64,000 nt of DNA, taken from positions 135,787-199,786 of the forward strand of contig JBLIRR010000009.1 of the NCBI GenBank assembly GCA_049472395.1, read 5' to 3'. Of the stretch, positions 9,350-17,493 are shown one piece after another. Position numbers and translations under genes: made by a program. The number at the start of each line of letters is the position of its first letter. The first letter of the stretch is position 1. Source of the DNA: JBLIRR01 sp049472395. Lineage in GTDB: Bacteria; SZUA-182; DTGQ01; JBLIRR01. The notes below the pieces were generated by a model. It worked only from the letters and a program-made list of their open reading frames with translations, searched no databases and had not been told where the DNA came from.

Positions 9350-9972
9350 ACTCTCTCCTTGAGCCTTTGCGACTCAAACTTATGCAATTCAGCTGATATT
9401 CTGCCTATTGTCTGATAAAAGAGATTTTGAGCATTCTGACTTACACAAGCAAAAAAGATACCTGCCCATTTAAGCCAATGTTCCTTGAGAAATCTCTCTT
9501 CTTCCCTTTGTATAAACTCCTTCTGTTCCTGGTTCTTATTCCACAAGGCATTTAATTCCTCTGCAATAAGGGAAGCGATAAATCCGAGCTCTGTTGCAAT
9601 ATGGTCCGGCGGTTCATGGTTTTCCCCCTCGGCAGAAAGCGCAAAAGAATGATAGAATTCTCTTACCCATAAAGTGCTCTCTCCCATAACTTCCTTTTTG
9701 TGATCAAGATAATAAGAGGCGTAAGGCTTTGCAGGAACACCGCGCAAGGAGCTCACAAATAATCGTGTATATTCTATCTGAAGTTCATGAAGATCCACAT
9801 GGTTAAAAAGCGCAAGGAATTCACCACCTATGGTTAACCCCAACGATTCTATTGCCTCTTTGAAAAGGGTGGAGCAGTGCAAGACACTTGGAGCAGGCCA
9901 GTATTTTCCCGAGGGATACGAATAAAACCTGTTCAAACACCAATATAAGGTAAGCCTTTCTGATTCCTGCAT
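9346..9972 (-). CDS. TorD/DmsD-family molybdoenzyme chaperone
   Basis: A 208-residue helical cytoplasmic protein of the TorD family, which binds the Tat leader of molybdoenzymes and holds them for cofactor insertion. Typical features: EYTRLFVSSLRGVPAKPYASYYL (here about residues 66-88), the family hallmark of a Y-x-x-L-F...P-Y-x-S-x-Y pattern, and DHIATELGFIASLI (about 122-135), matching the conserved D-H-x-x-x-E-L. It sits directly after the molybdoenzyme gene, 2 bp apart, which fits a dedicated chaperone. Confidence 0.85.
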   Translation of the reverse strand: MQESERLTLYWCLNRFYSYPSGKYWPAPSVLHCSTLFKEAIESLGLTIGGEFLALFNHVDLHELQIEYTRLFVSSLRGVPAKPYASYYLDHKKEVMGESTLWVREFYHSFALSAEGENHEPPDHIATELGFIASLIAEELNALWNKNQEQKEFIQREEERFLKEHWLKWAGIFFACVSQNAQNLFYQTIGRISAELHKFESQRLKERV

Positions 9973-9974
9973 TT

Positions 9975-12179
9975 TTATACCTTTTCTATCTTCACCAATA
10001 TATCCGAATCAGCAGCATTGCCCGATGGATCATTGATTTTTATCATCTCTTCAAGGGGTATGTCCTCCATAAGCTCGCCATCATTAGCCCCTTGGTTCCA
10101 CGTCCTAGTCAAAAAGCGTGACCAGTGTCCATATCCATGGGGAACACATACTGTGTCGGGCCTAATACCCTCAGTGAGATATGCTTTTAATTGTATTGTT
10201 CCATATTTGGAAATGACCTTAACCTTTTCCGCTTGCTTTATCCCAAGTTCCTTTGCTTTTGAGGAGTTTATCCAGACCATATTCTCAGGGACCATCTCAT
10301 TAATCCAGGGGATGTTTTCAGTGGTGTTGTGAAAATTGAGGGGGGAACGGGACGTGGTAAAATAAAAGGGATATGCAGGAGAAGGCGTTAAAAGCCATTC
10401 CTCTTTAAAGCGGGGAAGGGGATTATACCCATGTCTTTTAAAGAGTTGAGAGTATACCTCAATTCTTCCGGATACGGTTGGCAGCTTGGTAAGATCCCTT
10501 GGCCGAAACCTCTTTCTAAAAGTCAGAACACCCATGTTTTTTAAGTCCTCATAAGTGACTCGGATATATTTGAGTTGCTGATTTATTGCCTCTTCCCCCT
10601 GAAGTGGCATATAATCCAAAATTCCCATTCTCTTGGCGATTTCATGTTTTATCTGCCCGAGGGATTTACAATCATAAAGGGGAGGCACGACAGGCTGCAT
10701 AACCGATATTTGGGGTGCTGTGGCAAACAAATCCCTTGGGAAGATTCCCTTTCTCTCGAGGTAGGTCGTATCAGGAAGGACGATATCGGCTAAAGTGGCG
10801 ATTTCATCAGGGTAGATATTAATATTAACCATAAAGGGGACCTTTGCGAAGGCCTCTGCAGCTTTTTGGGGATTTGAGAAGGCATAAAGGCTCTGCTTAT
10901 AGGCGATCAATGCCTGTAAAGGATAAGGGCGTTCCTTTAAGATTCCTTCGGCGACTGTCTGGATCAGGCCGTCTCCCGAGAGGGGGCGTGGATTCAAGAT
11001 GGAGAAATTTTCAGCCCCATCTATTCTCAGATAGGTATCCAGCTCTGGGGGCTCTTTTTTCGGAGGGTTCCTCACCAGTCTGGGATTGCGGACAAATATC
11101 ATCCCTCCTCTTTTCTCCACATTGCCTGTTATGGAGACCAATATGTTTTCAGCCTGCACAAGGGACAGTCCCTCCCTTCTCATTACATGAACCCCCCTTT
11201 TATAGTGAGGAAGACATGCAGGCTTTGCCTCGGCAAATTCCCGCGCGATCCTTTTTATAGTCTCAGCAGGAACTTCACTGATTCGTGATGCCCATTCGGG
11301 AGTATTTTCTTTAATGGATTCGGCAAGCTTTTCAAAACCATAGGCATTTTTTTTCACAAACTCTTTATCATAGAGGTCGTGTGCGATGATGTACTGGATA
11401 ATTGACAGTACCACTGCGATGTCCGTGCCCGGACGTATGGGTATCCATTCAGTGGCCATTGCAGCAGTTGCAGAAAGCCTGGGATCAAAGATAACCGCCT
11501 TTGCACCCTGAGCCATTGCCTTGGCAAAGGGACCAGCAAAGCAATTCTTCGCTTTACCGGGCATATCCCAGCCAAAGGCCATAATATACTTAGTGTGGTC
11601 AAAATCAGCCGCTAAGTATCTTTCTCCGAAAACTCCCATATTTCCTACCACACGGGAGCTGTTGCACTTTGTATGGTGACAAAGATCGTTGGGGCTCCCC
11701 AGTGCGCGCAGCAAATCTTTCCCCACATGATACCCGAGCCACGCAATACTGCGTCCTCCATATTTTTCTTTCGCCTCGGCAAGCTTCTGCACAATTGTGT
11801 CAAAGGCCTCATCCCATGAAATCCTTTTCCAATGAGGGTCTATCCCTGCTCCTTTCTTGGGATTCGTTCTTTTTAAAGGATATTTTAGCCGATCCGGGTC
11901 ATAAAGAAGACTAATCCCCGCATTGCCTTTTCCGCACAAACGTCCTCTCCCATGATAATCATCCGGATTTCCCTCTAATTTAATCAGTTTCCCATCCCTC
12001 ACATACGCGATCATGGAACAATGGCTCTTACACATCCCGCAGGTGGTAAAGATCTTTGCACTCTCCTTCTCTTTTCCTCCCGATGTGGGGCCTTGAGCTC
12101 TTGAAGGAATGGATAAGGCGCTAAGACCAATTGTTCCCGCACCCACTATTTCGAGGAACTCTCTTCTTGTCAGCTGCAT
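9975..12179 (-). CDS. PhsA/PsrA-type molybdopterin oxidoreductase (thiosulfate or polysulfide reductase catalytic subunit)
   Basis: 734 residues. A Tat signal (LTRREFLEIVG, residues 3-13) directs export of the folded enzyme. The N-terminal [4Fe-4S] motif is C47-x2-C50-x3-C54-x27-C82. Molybdopterin-binding domains follow, and a C-terminal dinucleotide-binding beta-barrel domain begins near GRIEVYS. The probable Mo ligand is a cysteine in CHHTKCNSS (C172 best fits the PsrA/PhsA position), which places it with sulfur-compound reductases. Substrate (thiosulfate, polysulfide, tetrathionate or arsenate-like) cannot be decided from sequence; the neighbouring rhodanese favours sulfane sulfur. Quinol-linked electron transfer is implied by the downstream FeS and cytochrome b genes. 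Confidence 0.88.
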   Translation of the reverse strand: MQLTRREFLEIVGAGTIGLSALSIPSRAQGPTSGGKEKESAKIFTTCGMCKSHCSMIAYVRDGKLIKLEGNPDDYHGRGRLCGKGNAGISLLYDPDRLKYPLKRTNPKKGAGIDPHWKRISWDEAFDTIVQKLAEAKEKYGGRSIAWLGYHVGKDLLRALGSPNDLCHHTKCNSSRVVGNMGVFGERYLAADFDHTKYIMAFGWDMPGKAKNCFAGPFAKAMAQGAKAVIFDPRLSATAAMATEWIPIRPGTDIAVVLSIIQYIIAHDLYDKEFVKKNAYGFEKLAESIKENTPEWASRISEVPAETIKRIAREFAEAKPACLPHYKRGVHVMRREGLSLVQAENILVSITGNVEKRGGMIFVRNPRLVRNPPKKEPPELDTYLRIDGAENFSILNPRPLSGDGLIQTVAEGILKERPYPLQALIAYKQSLYAFSNPQKAAEAFAKVPFMVNINIYPDEIATLADIVLPDTTYLERKGIFPRDLFATAPQISVMQPVVPPLYDCKSLGQIKHEIAKRMGILDYMPLQGEEAINQQLKYIRVTYEDLKNMGVLTFRKRFRPRDLTKLPTVSGRIEVYSQLFKRHGYNPLPRFKEEWLLTPSPAYPFYFTTSRSPLNFHNTTENIPWINEMVPENMVWINSSKAKELGIKQAEKVKVISKYGTIQLKAYLTEGIRPDTVCVPHGYGHWSRFLTRTWNQGANDGELMEDIPLEEMIKINDPSGNAADSDILVKIEKV

Positions 12180-12231
12180 TTTTTCTCCATCATTGTCTTT
12201 CCGCCTACCGGGCAGAAGAAATCCTTTGCTA

Positions 12232-12534
12232 TCACCCAGCCTCAGCGGCTTCGCTGATGATGCCTAATTTCTTAAGCACCACTGCCTTCTCATAGAGATC
12301 TTTGGCGTGCGGCAATTCGGACTTTATTGAAATGGCCTTCTGAAAATTCTTAATTGCTGTCTCATAGTAATTGTCAGCCATCGACAGCTCCCCTCGTGAG
12401 ATATAGAGCTTGTAGCGATAATCTGCAGACTCTTTGTGCTCACTCTCATTGTCTGATAAGCTCCCCAGGGGGATGGCGAGAATTAACGTGAGAGTCACTC
12501 CTATGAGTATCGGAAGAAATGAATTTTTTACCAT
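12232..12534 (-). CDS. Small exported TPR protein of the sulfur operon
   Basis: 100 residues: an N-terminal hydrophobic segment (about 5-25) followed by roughly one and a half tetratricopeptide repeats (LYISRGELSMADNYYETAIK and IKSELPHAKDLYEKAVVLKK). It lies between the rhodanese and molybdoenzyme genes in the same orientation. TPRs mediate protein contacts, so a periplasmic assembly or scaffold role is possible; nothing more specific can be said. Confidence 0.65.
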   Translation of the reverse strand: MVKNSFLPILIGVTLTLILAIPLGSLSDNESEHKESADYRYKLYISRGELSMADNYYETAIKNFQKAISIKSELPHAKDLYEKAVVLKKLGIISEAAEAG

Positions 12535-12578
12535 GAGGATCTTCTTTTAAGGTTTCTTTCGCATTTTTCTGAGGACTA

Positions 12579-13157
12579 CTACTGTCTATCCGGCGGATAG
12601 ACATATCTGGGGTCCAGATTTTTTACTTTCATCATGTATTTTAATGGAAGGTTCTCCTTTTTCCATCCATCCTTTGCGCCCTCAATACCGCTTATGACAT
12701 TAAACACATTTTTATATCCGGCCTTGACAAGATCATCGGCCGCCATGGCACTTCTCTTTGAGCTTCCGCAATAGAGAATAACAGTATCATTAGGTTTGGC
12801 CAGCATTTTCACATGTTTGAGAAAATCCGGGTTTTGTACAAACTGATATCTATTCATGGGCGCCTTTTTCATAGTACCAGGTGCGAATTGATATTCCTTA
12901 TCCTTCTCTGTGAACTTACTGCCGAAGAACCAGTAAGGAATATTATATGCGCCTTCGATATAGCCCATGAATTGGAACTCAGGCTGTGTTCTTATATCGA
13001 TCACAATGGCCTTTGGTTCACTTTTTATCATCTCGTGAGCTTCTTTGCACGTGATGTTTTCAGCAAGTCTTGATTCATCTGCCCTTAACGCAAGCACGAA
13101 CGTAATACTCATTATGCACGCTAAAATACTAATACAGACCTTTTTGTTCACTTTCAT
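12579..13157 (-). CDS. Periplasmic rhodanese-domain sulfurtransferase
   Basis: 192 residues with a signal peptide (about 1-27) and a single rhodanese domain. The active-site loop is C-G-S-S-K-R (VILYCGSSKRSAMAADDL, about residues 125-142), with the cysteine that carries persulfide sulfur. It is the first gene of the operon, downstream of a consensus promoter, with AAAGGGAAAGGA before its ATG. Together with the molybdoenzyme it may present sulfane sulfur as protein-bound persulfide, as Sud does for Wolinella polysulfide reductase; this is inferred from context. Confidence 0.85.
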   Translation of the reverse strand: MKVNKKVCISILACIMSITFVLALRADESRLAENITCKEAHEMIKSEPKAIVIDIRTQPEFQFMGYIEGAYNIPYWFFGSKFTEKDKEYQFAPGTMKKAPMNRYQFVQNPDFLKHVKMLAKPNDTVILYCGSSKRSAMAADDLVKAGYKNVFNVISGIEGAKDGWKKENLPLKYMMKVKNLDPRYVYPPDRQ

Positions 13158-13209
13158 TTTTCCTTTCCCTTTCTTTGTGTAAAATGTAAAGAATATTATT
13201 ATATAATAT

Positions 13210-13239
13210 TATTATAATATACTAATTTACTAATGTCAA
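13210..13239 (-). promoter_or_regulatory. Promoter and shared operator of the sulfur-respiration operon
   Basis: Read on the minus strand, TTGACA (13239-13234) and TATAAT (13216-13211) are separated by exactly 17 bp, both full consensus. The segment 13226-13210 reads ATTAGTATATTATAATA, matching the ArsR-gene promoter segment 6684-6700 at 16 of 17 positions and likewise overlapping the -10 element. A repressor bound here would block RNA polymerase. Repeat-element copy 2 begins 18 bp upstream of the -35. Confidence 0.7.
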
Positions 13240-13256
13240 CTTATAACCGTTTATGA

Positions 13257-13504
13257 CAACAATTCTCATTATGGCGCACTCCCAAAAGTATAAGGGATTT
13301 CTGCTATTTGTTGAGTGGTGTAGCGAGGTCTTTTATAGAACCTCTTAACGACGCGGAGCGATAAAAAATTGCAACTGTCTGAGCGAAGCGAGTTTTTGCA
13401 ATTTCGCGGAGCGAGCTTAGAGGTTCTTAAAAGCTGAGCGTTGAGCGAAACGAATAGCAGAAATCCCTTGCCAATAAAACAATTGGCCATAATTAGAATT
13501 GCTG
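13257..13504. mobile_element. MITE-like element, copy 2 (248 bp, 9-bp target duplication)
   Basis: Same element as 3422-3669 in the opposite orientation; only a few differences are visible. Ends are CAACAATTCT and AGAATTGCTG. It is flanked by the perfect direct repeat CGTTTATGA (13248-13256 and 13505-13513). It sits between the bioD end and the sulfur-operon promoter, without disrupting either. Confidence 0.92.
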
Positions 13505-13597
13505 CGTTTATGATTAACTGGATTTATATCCTGTTATCCTGTCAAATATTTTTTATAGTAGGCAGTTAAGATTTTAATTGCACAGGTCGAAAAAAAA

Positions 13598-14287
13598 TTA
13601 GAGCATGCGGAATATGGTCTCTCCGAGAGTTTCAAAGAGGTCTGGCATTTGATCCAAGGATTGGATATAGGGAATTGTGCCGAGTACCGAAGTTCCCGAT
13701 ATATGGGGTATGATATCTATATTATCTTCCATAATACGTGTATCTTCATCGCACACCATATTGTTAAAGATGAGGCCGAGAAGAGAGATATCTCGCTGTT
13801 TTAAGATTTCTATGCTTAAAAGGGTATGGTTAATAGCTCCCAGTTTATTGTTGACCACCAGGATAACGGGAAGAGATAATTGTGTGATAAGATCCAGCAG
13901 GAGATAATCACGACGCAAGGGCACCATCAATCCCCCGCTTCCCTCTATGATAACAAAATCATAATGTTGTTTCAAATAATGAAGAGCAGTGCATATACGC
14001 TTTTCACAAATTGTGACACCCTCCATATGTGCTGCCAGATGGGGCGAGCAGGGATAGCGAAATGAGTAAGGCACCATTGAAGGGAGGAGTTTAGCCACCT
14101 CATTGTCGGAGAGCTTTAAGAGTTTGATTGCGAGGTGTATGTCATCCGATAAGGGACGAGAACCTGTCTGCACCCATTTCTGAACAATTGTTTTATGTCC
14201 CTTGCCGGCACCATAGGCAGCAAGATGACTTGCTACTATTGTCTTGCCCACCCCCGTATCTGTTCCTGCAATAAAAACAGTGCTCAT
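13598..14287 (-). CDS. bioD: Dethiobiotin synthetase
   Basis: ATP-dependent closure of the ureido ring: 7,8-diaminopelargonate plus CO2 to dethiobiotin, the penultimate biotin step. The P-loop FIAGTDTGVGKTIVA is at residues about 5-19, the second nucleotide-binding stretch IIEGSGGLMVPL (EGAGG-type) is about 112-123, and VVNNKLGAINHTLLS follows. The length (229 residues) is normal. ATG at 14287 is chosen because it overlaps the bioC stop in an ATGA, implying translational coupling; a start 15 bp upstream is also open. Confidence 0.92.
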   Translation of the reverse strand: MSTVFIAGTDTGVGKTIVASHLAAYGAGKGHKTIVQKWVQTGSRPLSDDIHLAIKLLKLSDNEVAKLLPSMVPYSFRYPCSPHLAAHMEGVTICEKRICTALHYLKQHYDFVIIEGSGGLMVPLRRDYLLLDLITQLSLPVILVVNNKLGAINHTLLSIEILKQRDISLLGLIFNNMVCDEDTRIMEDNIDIIPHISGTSVLGTIPYIQSLDQMPDLFETLGETIFRML

Positions 14288-15045
14288 TTTTTGGCCGTGC
14301 AATAGAATGTTTGATATGTTGCCTTAATATGGTTGAATCTTTTTATATAGGCCTCTTCCATTGAATGAAGAATTCTTTTGGTGAACACAATTTTTTTAGG
14401 GCTCACACTCCCTCCTCCGCTACTATACTTAATTGTTCTTAAAAGCTCAATAGCCGTTGGGTATATTTCTTCCTTTATCTCTTCTTGAAAGCACACTCGG
14501 TTAAATCCCCGCTCTGCCAGTATGCTAAGTATTCTTTTCTTGTCTATAAATGAGTGAGCAGGAAGCGGCAGATCATCTCCCATAACTTCCTTAATAATTG
14601 AAGCCACCTCCCATAAAGTCTCAGGACCGAATGTTGAAAAGCTCATAATGCCTCCCTCTGCCAGATAGGAGCCGAAGACCATAATGAAACGCTCAAAATC
14701 ATGTAGCCATTGAAAACACGCATTGGAGGTAATCAAATCACATTTCATTGAGAAATATATATTTTCGGCATCTGCCGCGAAGAGCGATACCCGCTTTTGT
14801 GCGAGGCGTTTTTGAGCTATATCAAGCATGCTTTTGGAGATGTCAAAGGACACAATTTTTGCTTCGGGAAAATCACGGGACAGGAGAGCGGTATAGTAGC
14901 CCGTGCCGCATCCAACCTCTAATATGAGATTAAAAGCTCTCCCTTTTAGCTCCCTTACCAATTTATCAGCCATATATCGCTGAAGATGTGAATATGTATC
15001 ATAATAGGGAGCAATCCTGGAGAAATTAGAGGGTAAATTGATCAT
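14284..15045 (-). CDS. bioC: Malonyl-[acyl-carrier protein] O-methyltransferase
   Basis: SAM-dependent methylation of malonyl-ACP starts the pimelate moiety of biotin. Motif I is ILEVGCGTGYYTALL (about 42-56), followed by the acidic SAM-ribose residue in VSFDISKSMLD and the BioC-typical NACFQWLHDFERF and MSFSTFGPETLWE stretches. Length of 253 residues is normal. It overlaps the esterase gene upstream by 20 bp and bioD downstream by 4 bp. Confidence 0.92.
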   Translation of the reverse strand: MINLPSNFSRIAPYYDTYSHLQRYMADKLVRELKGRAFNLILEVGCGTGYYTALLSRDFPEAKIVSFDISKSMLDIAQKRLAQKRVSLFAADAENIYFSMKCDLITSNACFQWLHDFERFIMVFGSYLAEGGIMSFSTFGPETLWEVASIIKEVMGDDLPLPAHSFIDKKRILSILAERGFNRVCFQEEIKEEIYPTAIELLRTIKYSSGGGSVSPKKIVFTKRILHSMEEAYIKRFNHIKATYQTFYCTAKK

Positions 15046-15712
15046 AAAATTCGCTCTGAAAGAACGGAATGTGCCCGCATTTATTTAAGACAGATAACCG
15101 TGCCTGAGGTAATGTGCTGCAAAATCTCTCTATCTCATTAACATCCGCGATTCTATCTTCCTTTCCATGAATAAAATGGATCATCTTATTGTTGAGATGA
15201 TCGGTCAAAAGAGATGCCCCTGCTAAATAGTCAAGACCTTCGAGCAGATAAGCCGTGGATATTTCATGTCGATACACGGGCAGTAGAGTTTTTTTGAACC
15301 ACTTAAAAGCCTTTTGTTGGGGATAAAAGCACTCCTTATAGAAGCTATAAAGATATGCATGCGCGTTGCGCTTAAGATTGTTTCGTGCATTGGTAAGTTC
15401 TGATGTCGGGAATTGGCAGCGGGCGCTTATGAGAAATATTGTCTCTATTTTTTGCAAAAAGGCATCAGCGCACCCGAGGGCAGGGTAGCACCCCATTGAC
15501 CACCCAAAAAGGCTGATCTGCTCTATTTTCTTCTCGTTTACATAGTTGGCTATGATGTGCTTAATATCTGGTACAAGAGGGTCTTTAATGAATAAGTAAT
15601 TGTAATGTAAATCTATTGGGTAAAAGATTGAGGCATTAAATCCCCACCCCGGGAAAAAAATTAATGTTTTTGTAAAATTTCTGTTTTCATAGATAAAATG
15701 AGAAGAATTCAT
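15026..15712 (-). CDS. Pimeloyl-ACP methyl ester esterase of the BioH/BioG type
   Basis: A 228-residue alpha/beta hydrolase. The nucleophile elbow is GWSMG (about residues 70-74), the acid is probably in HGKEDRIADV and the histidine in NKCGHIPFF, giving a full Ser-Asp-His triad. Its place directly before bioC and bioD and after bioF (with an insertion between) points to removal of the methyl group from pimeloyl-ACP methyl ester. The N-terminal LIFFPGWG and the F-G-C-D-like order recall BioG, while the lid region is more BioH-like, so I give no symbol. Confidence 0.8.
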   Translation of the reverse strand: MNSSHFIYENRNFTKTLIFFPGWGFNASIFYPIDLHYNYLFIKDPLVPDIKHIIANYVNEKKIEQISLFGWSMGCYPALGCADAFLQKIETIFLISARCQFPTSELTNARNNLKRNAHAYLYSFYKECFYPQQKAFKWFKKTLLPVYRHEISTAYLLEGLDYLAGASLLTDHLNNKMIHFIHGKEDRIADVNEIERFCSTLPQARLSVLNKCGHIPFFQSEFYDQFTL

Positions 15713-15766
15713 TAGTTCAAATTATATTCCTCTCTTTGATTTAAAGCAAGCTTGTCAATCCTGTTA

Positions 15767-16013
15767 CAGCAATTCTCATTATAGTCAATTGTTTTGTGGG
15801 CCAGGGATTCCTGCTATTCGCTTCGCTCAACGCTCAGCTTTTAAGAACTTCTAAGCTCGCTCCGCTAAATTGCAGAAACTCGCTTCGCTCGGACATTGCA
15901 ATTTTTTATCGCTCCACGTCGCCAAGAAGTTCTATAAAAGACATCGCTACACCGCTCAACAAATAGCAGGAATCCCTTATACTTTTAGGAGTGCGCCAAA
16001 ATTAGAATTGCTA
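15767..16013. mobile_element. MITE-like element, copy 3 (247 bp, diverged, 9-bp target duplication)
   Basis: A more diverged copy in the same orientation as copy 1. Ends are CAGCAATTCT and AGAATTGCTA. Flanks carry the perfect direct repeat ATCCTGTTA (15758-15766 and 16014-16022). Relative to copy 1 it has many substitutions and a 1-bp deletion in the middle (GGACATTGCAAT against AGACAGGTGCAAT) that destroys the internal open frame. It sits between the esterase gene and the response regulator inside the biotin cluster. Confidence 0.9.
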
Positions 16014-16059
16014 ATCCTGTTATCCTATTAATATACCTGAGAATTGGCCATAATTAAAA

Positions 16060-16437
16060 TCAATGGTTGTGTATTGCCGCTTGTATAGTAGCGGGCATAC
16101 TCTTAAGATAGGATCCTTTTGTATCCTTTACCATATACCGTTTAACTCCCATTTTGATCATTTCAATGGCAATTTTTTCATTGTGAGCACTTGAGAGTAC
16201 TACAATAGGAATATTTTTAATTGATCGTATAATATCTAATGCAGTGCCATCCCCCAGATGATAGTCTGTGATAATGATATCGAATACCTCTGTGCTTATG
16301 AGCTTATACGCTTTTTCTATTGATTCGGCAATATTACAGGTATAGGAAGGTGTATGTTTGTTAAGGAATCGCGTAAAGGCCATTTGGTCAATATGGTCAT
16401 CTTCAACGAGTAATATCTTATAGTTATCGTGTGTCAT
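16060..16437 (-). CDS. Single-domain (CheY-like) response regulator
   Basis: 125 residues, a receiver domain and nothing else: acidic pair EDD (12-14), phospho-acceptor D58 (IITDYHLGDG), Ser/Thr switch in VVLSSAH, and lysine in YMVKDTKG. Without an output domain it must act by protein contact or in a phosphorelay. It is divergent from the kinase-like gene at 16612, 174 bp away, so the two may work together. Its stop codon lies next to a sequence resembling an end of the neighbouring repeat element. Confidence 0.85.
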   Translation of the reverse strand: MTHDNYKILLVEDDHIDQMAFTRFLNKHTPSYTCNIAESIEKAYKLISTEVFDIIITDYHLGDGTALDIIRSIKNIPIVVLSSAHNEKIAIEMIKMGVKRYMVKDTKGSYLKSMPATIQAAIHNH

Positions 16438-16611
16438 TTTTATGTGTTTTTCCTAGCTAATTTAATCCTCTCTTCGACAGTAATTGATAATTAATCGGTA
16501 AAAGTGTCAGCAAAATCCAATTTTTTTCTTCTCTATTTTCTCTCTATTTGTTCCGATAAATAATAAAAAGCTTTATGATAGAGGGCGAACCAAAGAGAAG
16601 AGTAATGTGAA

Positions 16612-17493
16612 ATGCATAAGAAGCCAAGCTATGAAGAATTGGAAAAAAGGGTAAAGGAGCTGGAGAGAGAATCGGCATTTCTGGCAAACGTATCGAGCAA
16701 GATACGCTCCCCTATGAATATAATTGTTGGATTTACTGACTTGATGCTTGAAGATAAATTATCAAAAGAACATAGGAAATATTTGCAAGCTGTCAAAAAG
16801 CAAGGAGATTTATTATTATCCATGATTAATGATATTCAGGATCTTTCGAAGATTGAAGCAGGCCGTATTGAAATTGAATATGTCCCCTTGTCACTTAAAT
16901 CACTGTTCAATGATATTAAGGTCTTAAGCCAAATACGCATATCTGAGCAAGGCAAGGAGATTAATCTTCAGCAGCATTATTCTGATACTATAAGCCGATT
17001 TATTATGAGTGATCCTGTAAGAATACAGCAAATAATGAATAATCTTATAAACAATGCCATTCAGTTCACGGAAAAAGGTTCTATTGGATACGGGGTGTCC
17101 ATAAAAGATGAACGTACATTGGAATTTTATGTGAAGGATACTGGTATTGGCATTCCACAAGAGAAACATGAGGAAATCTTTGAACCGTTCAAACAGGCGG
17201 AAGAGGCCTATATAATGAGATATGGGGGGATTGGCCTTGGACTTGCCATTGTTAAAAAAATAGTGACCTTAATGGGTGGAGAGGTCAGAGTCCAGTCACG
17301 AGAAGGTCGAGATCATGGTACGACAGTGTATTTCACTCTTCCCTATAATCCGATAGACATGGAGGAGGAGTCAATATCCTTTCATGAGGTCACGAATCAT
17401 TTCCAGGGATTCCCTCTTATGGTGGAATGTGAGAGAAAACCTGAGCCGGGCACTTCCCGGTGGAACAGTCGGTGGCCGTATCGGAACAACTAA
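16612..17493 (+). CDS. Histidine-kinase-like protein lacking the phospho-acceptor histidine
   Basis: 293 residues. Order: coiled-coil start (SYEELEKRVKELERES), dimerisation/phospho-acceptor helix pair (about 22-90), and a complete HATPase domain (N-box MNNLINNAIQFTEKG, G1 DTGIGIP, F-box EPFKQAE, G2 YGGIGLGLAIVKK). In the H-box, where kinases read S-H-E-I-R-T-P, this protein reads S-S-K-I-R-S-P, so S29 replaces the histidine. It cannot autophosphorylate in the usual way and may be a pseudokinase or phosphatase. There is no sensor domain. The last about 40 codons overlap the 3' end of bioF on the other strand (17371-17493), so the C-terminal tail (after TVYFTLPYN) is probably non-native read-through. 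Confidence 0.8.
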   Translation: MHKKPSYEELEKRVKELERESAFLANVSSKIRSPMNIIVGFTDLMLEDKLSKEHRKYLQAVKKQGDLLLSMINDIQDLSKIEAGRIEIEYVPLSLKSLFNDIKVLSQIRISEQGKEINLQQHYSDTISRFIMSDPVRIQQIMNNLINNAIQFTEKGSIGYGVSIKDERTLEFYVKDTGIGIPQEKHEEIFEPFKQAEEAYIMRYGGIGLGLAIVKKIVTLMGGEVRVQSREGRDHGTTVYFTLPYNPIDMEEESISFHEVTNHFQGFPLMVECERKPEPGTSRWNSRWPYRNN

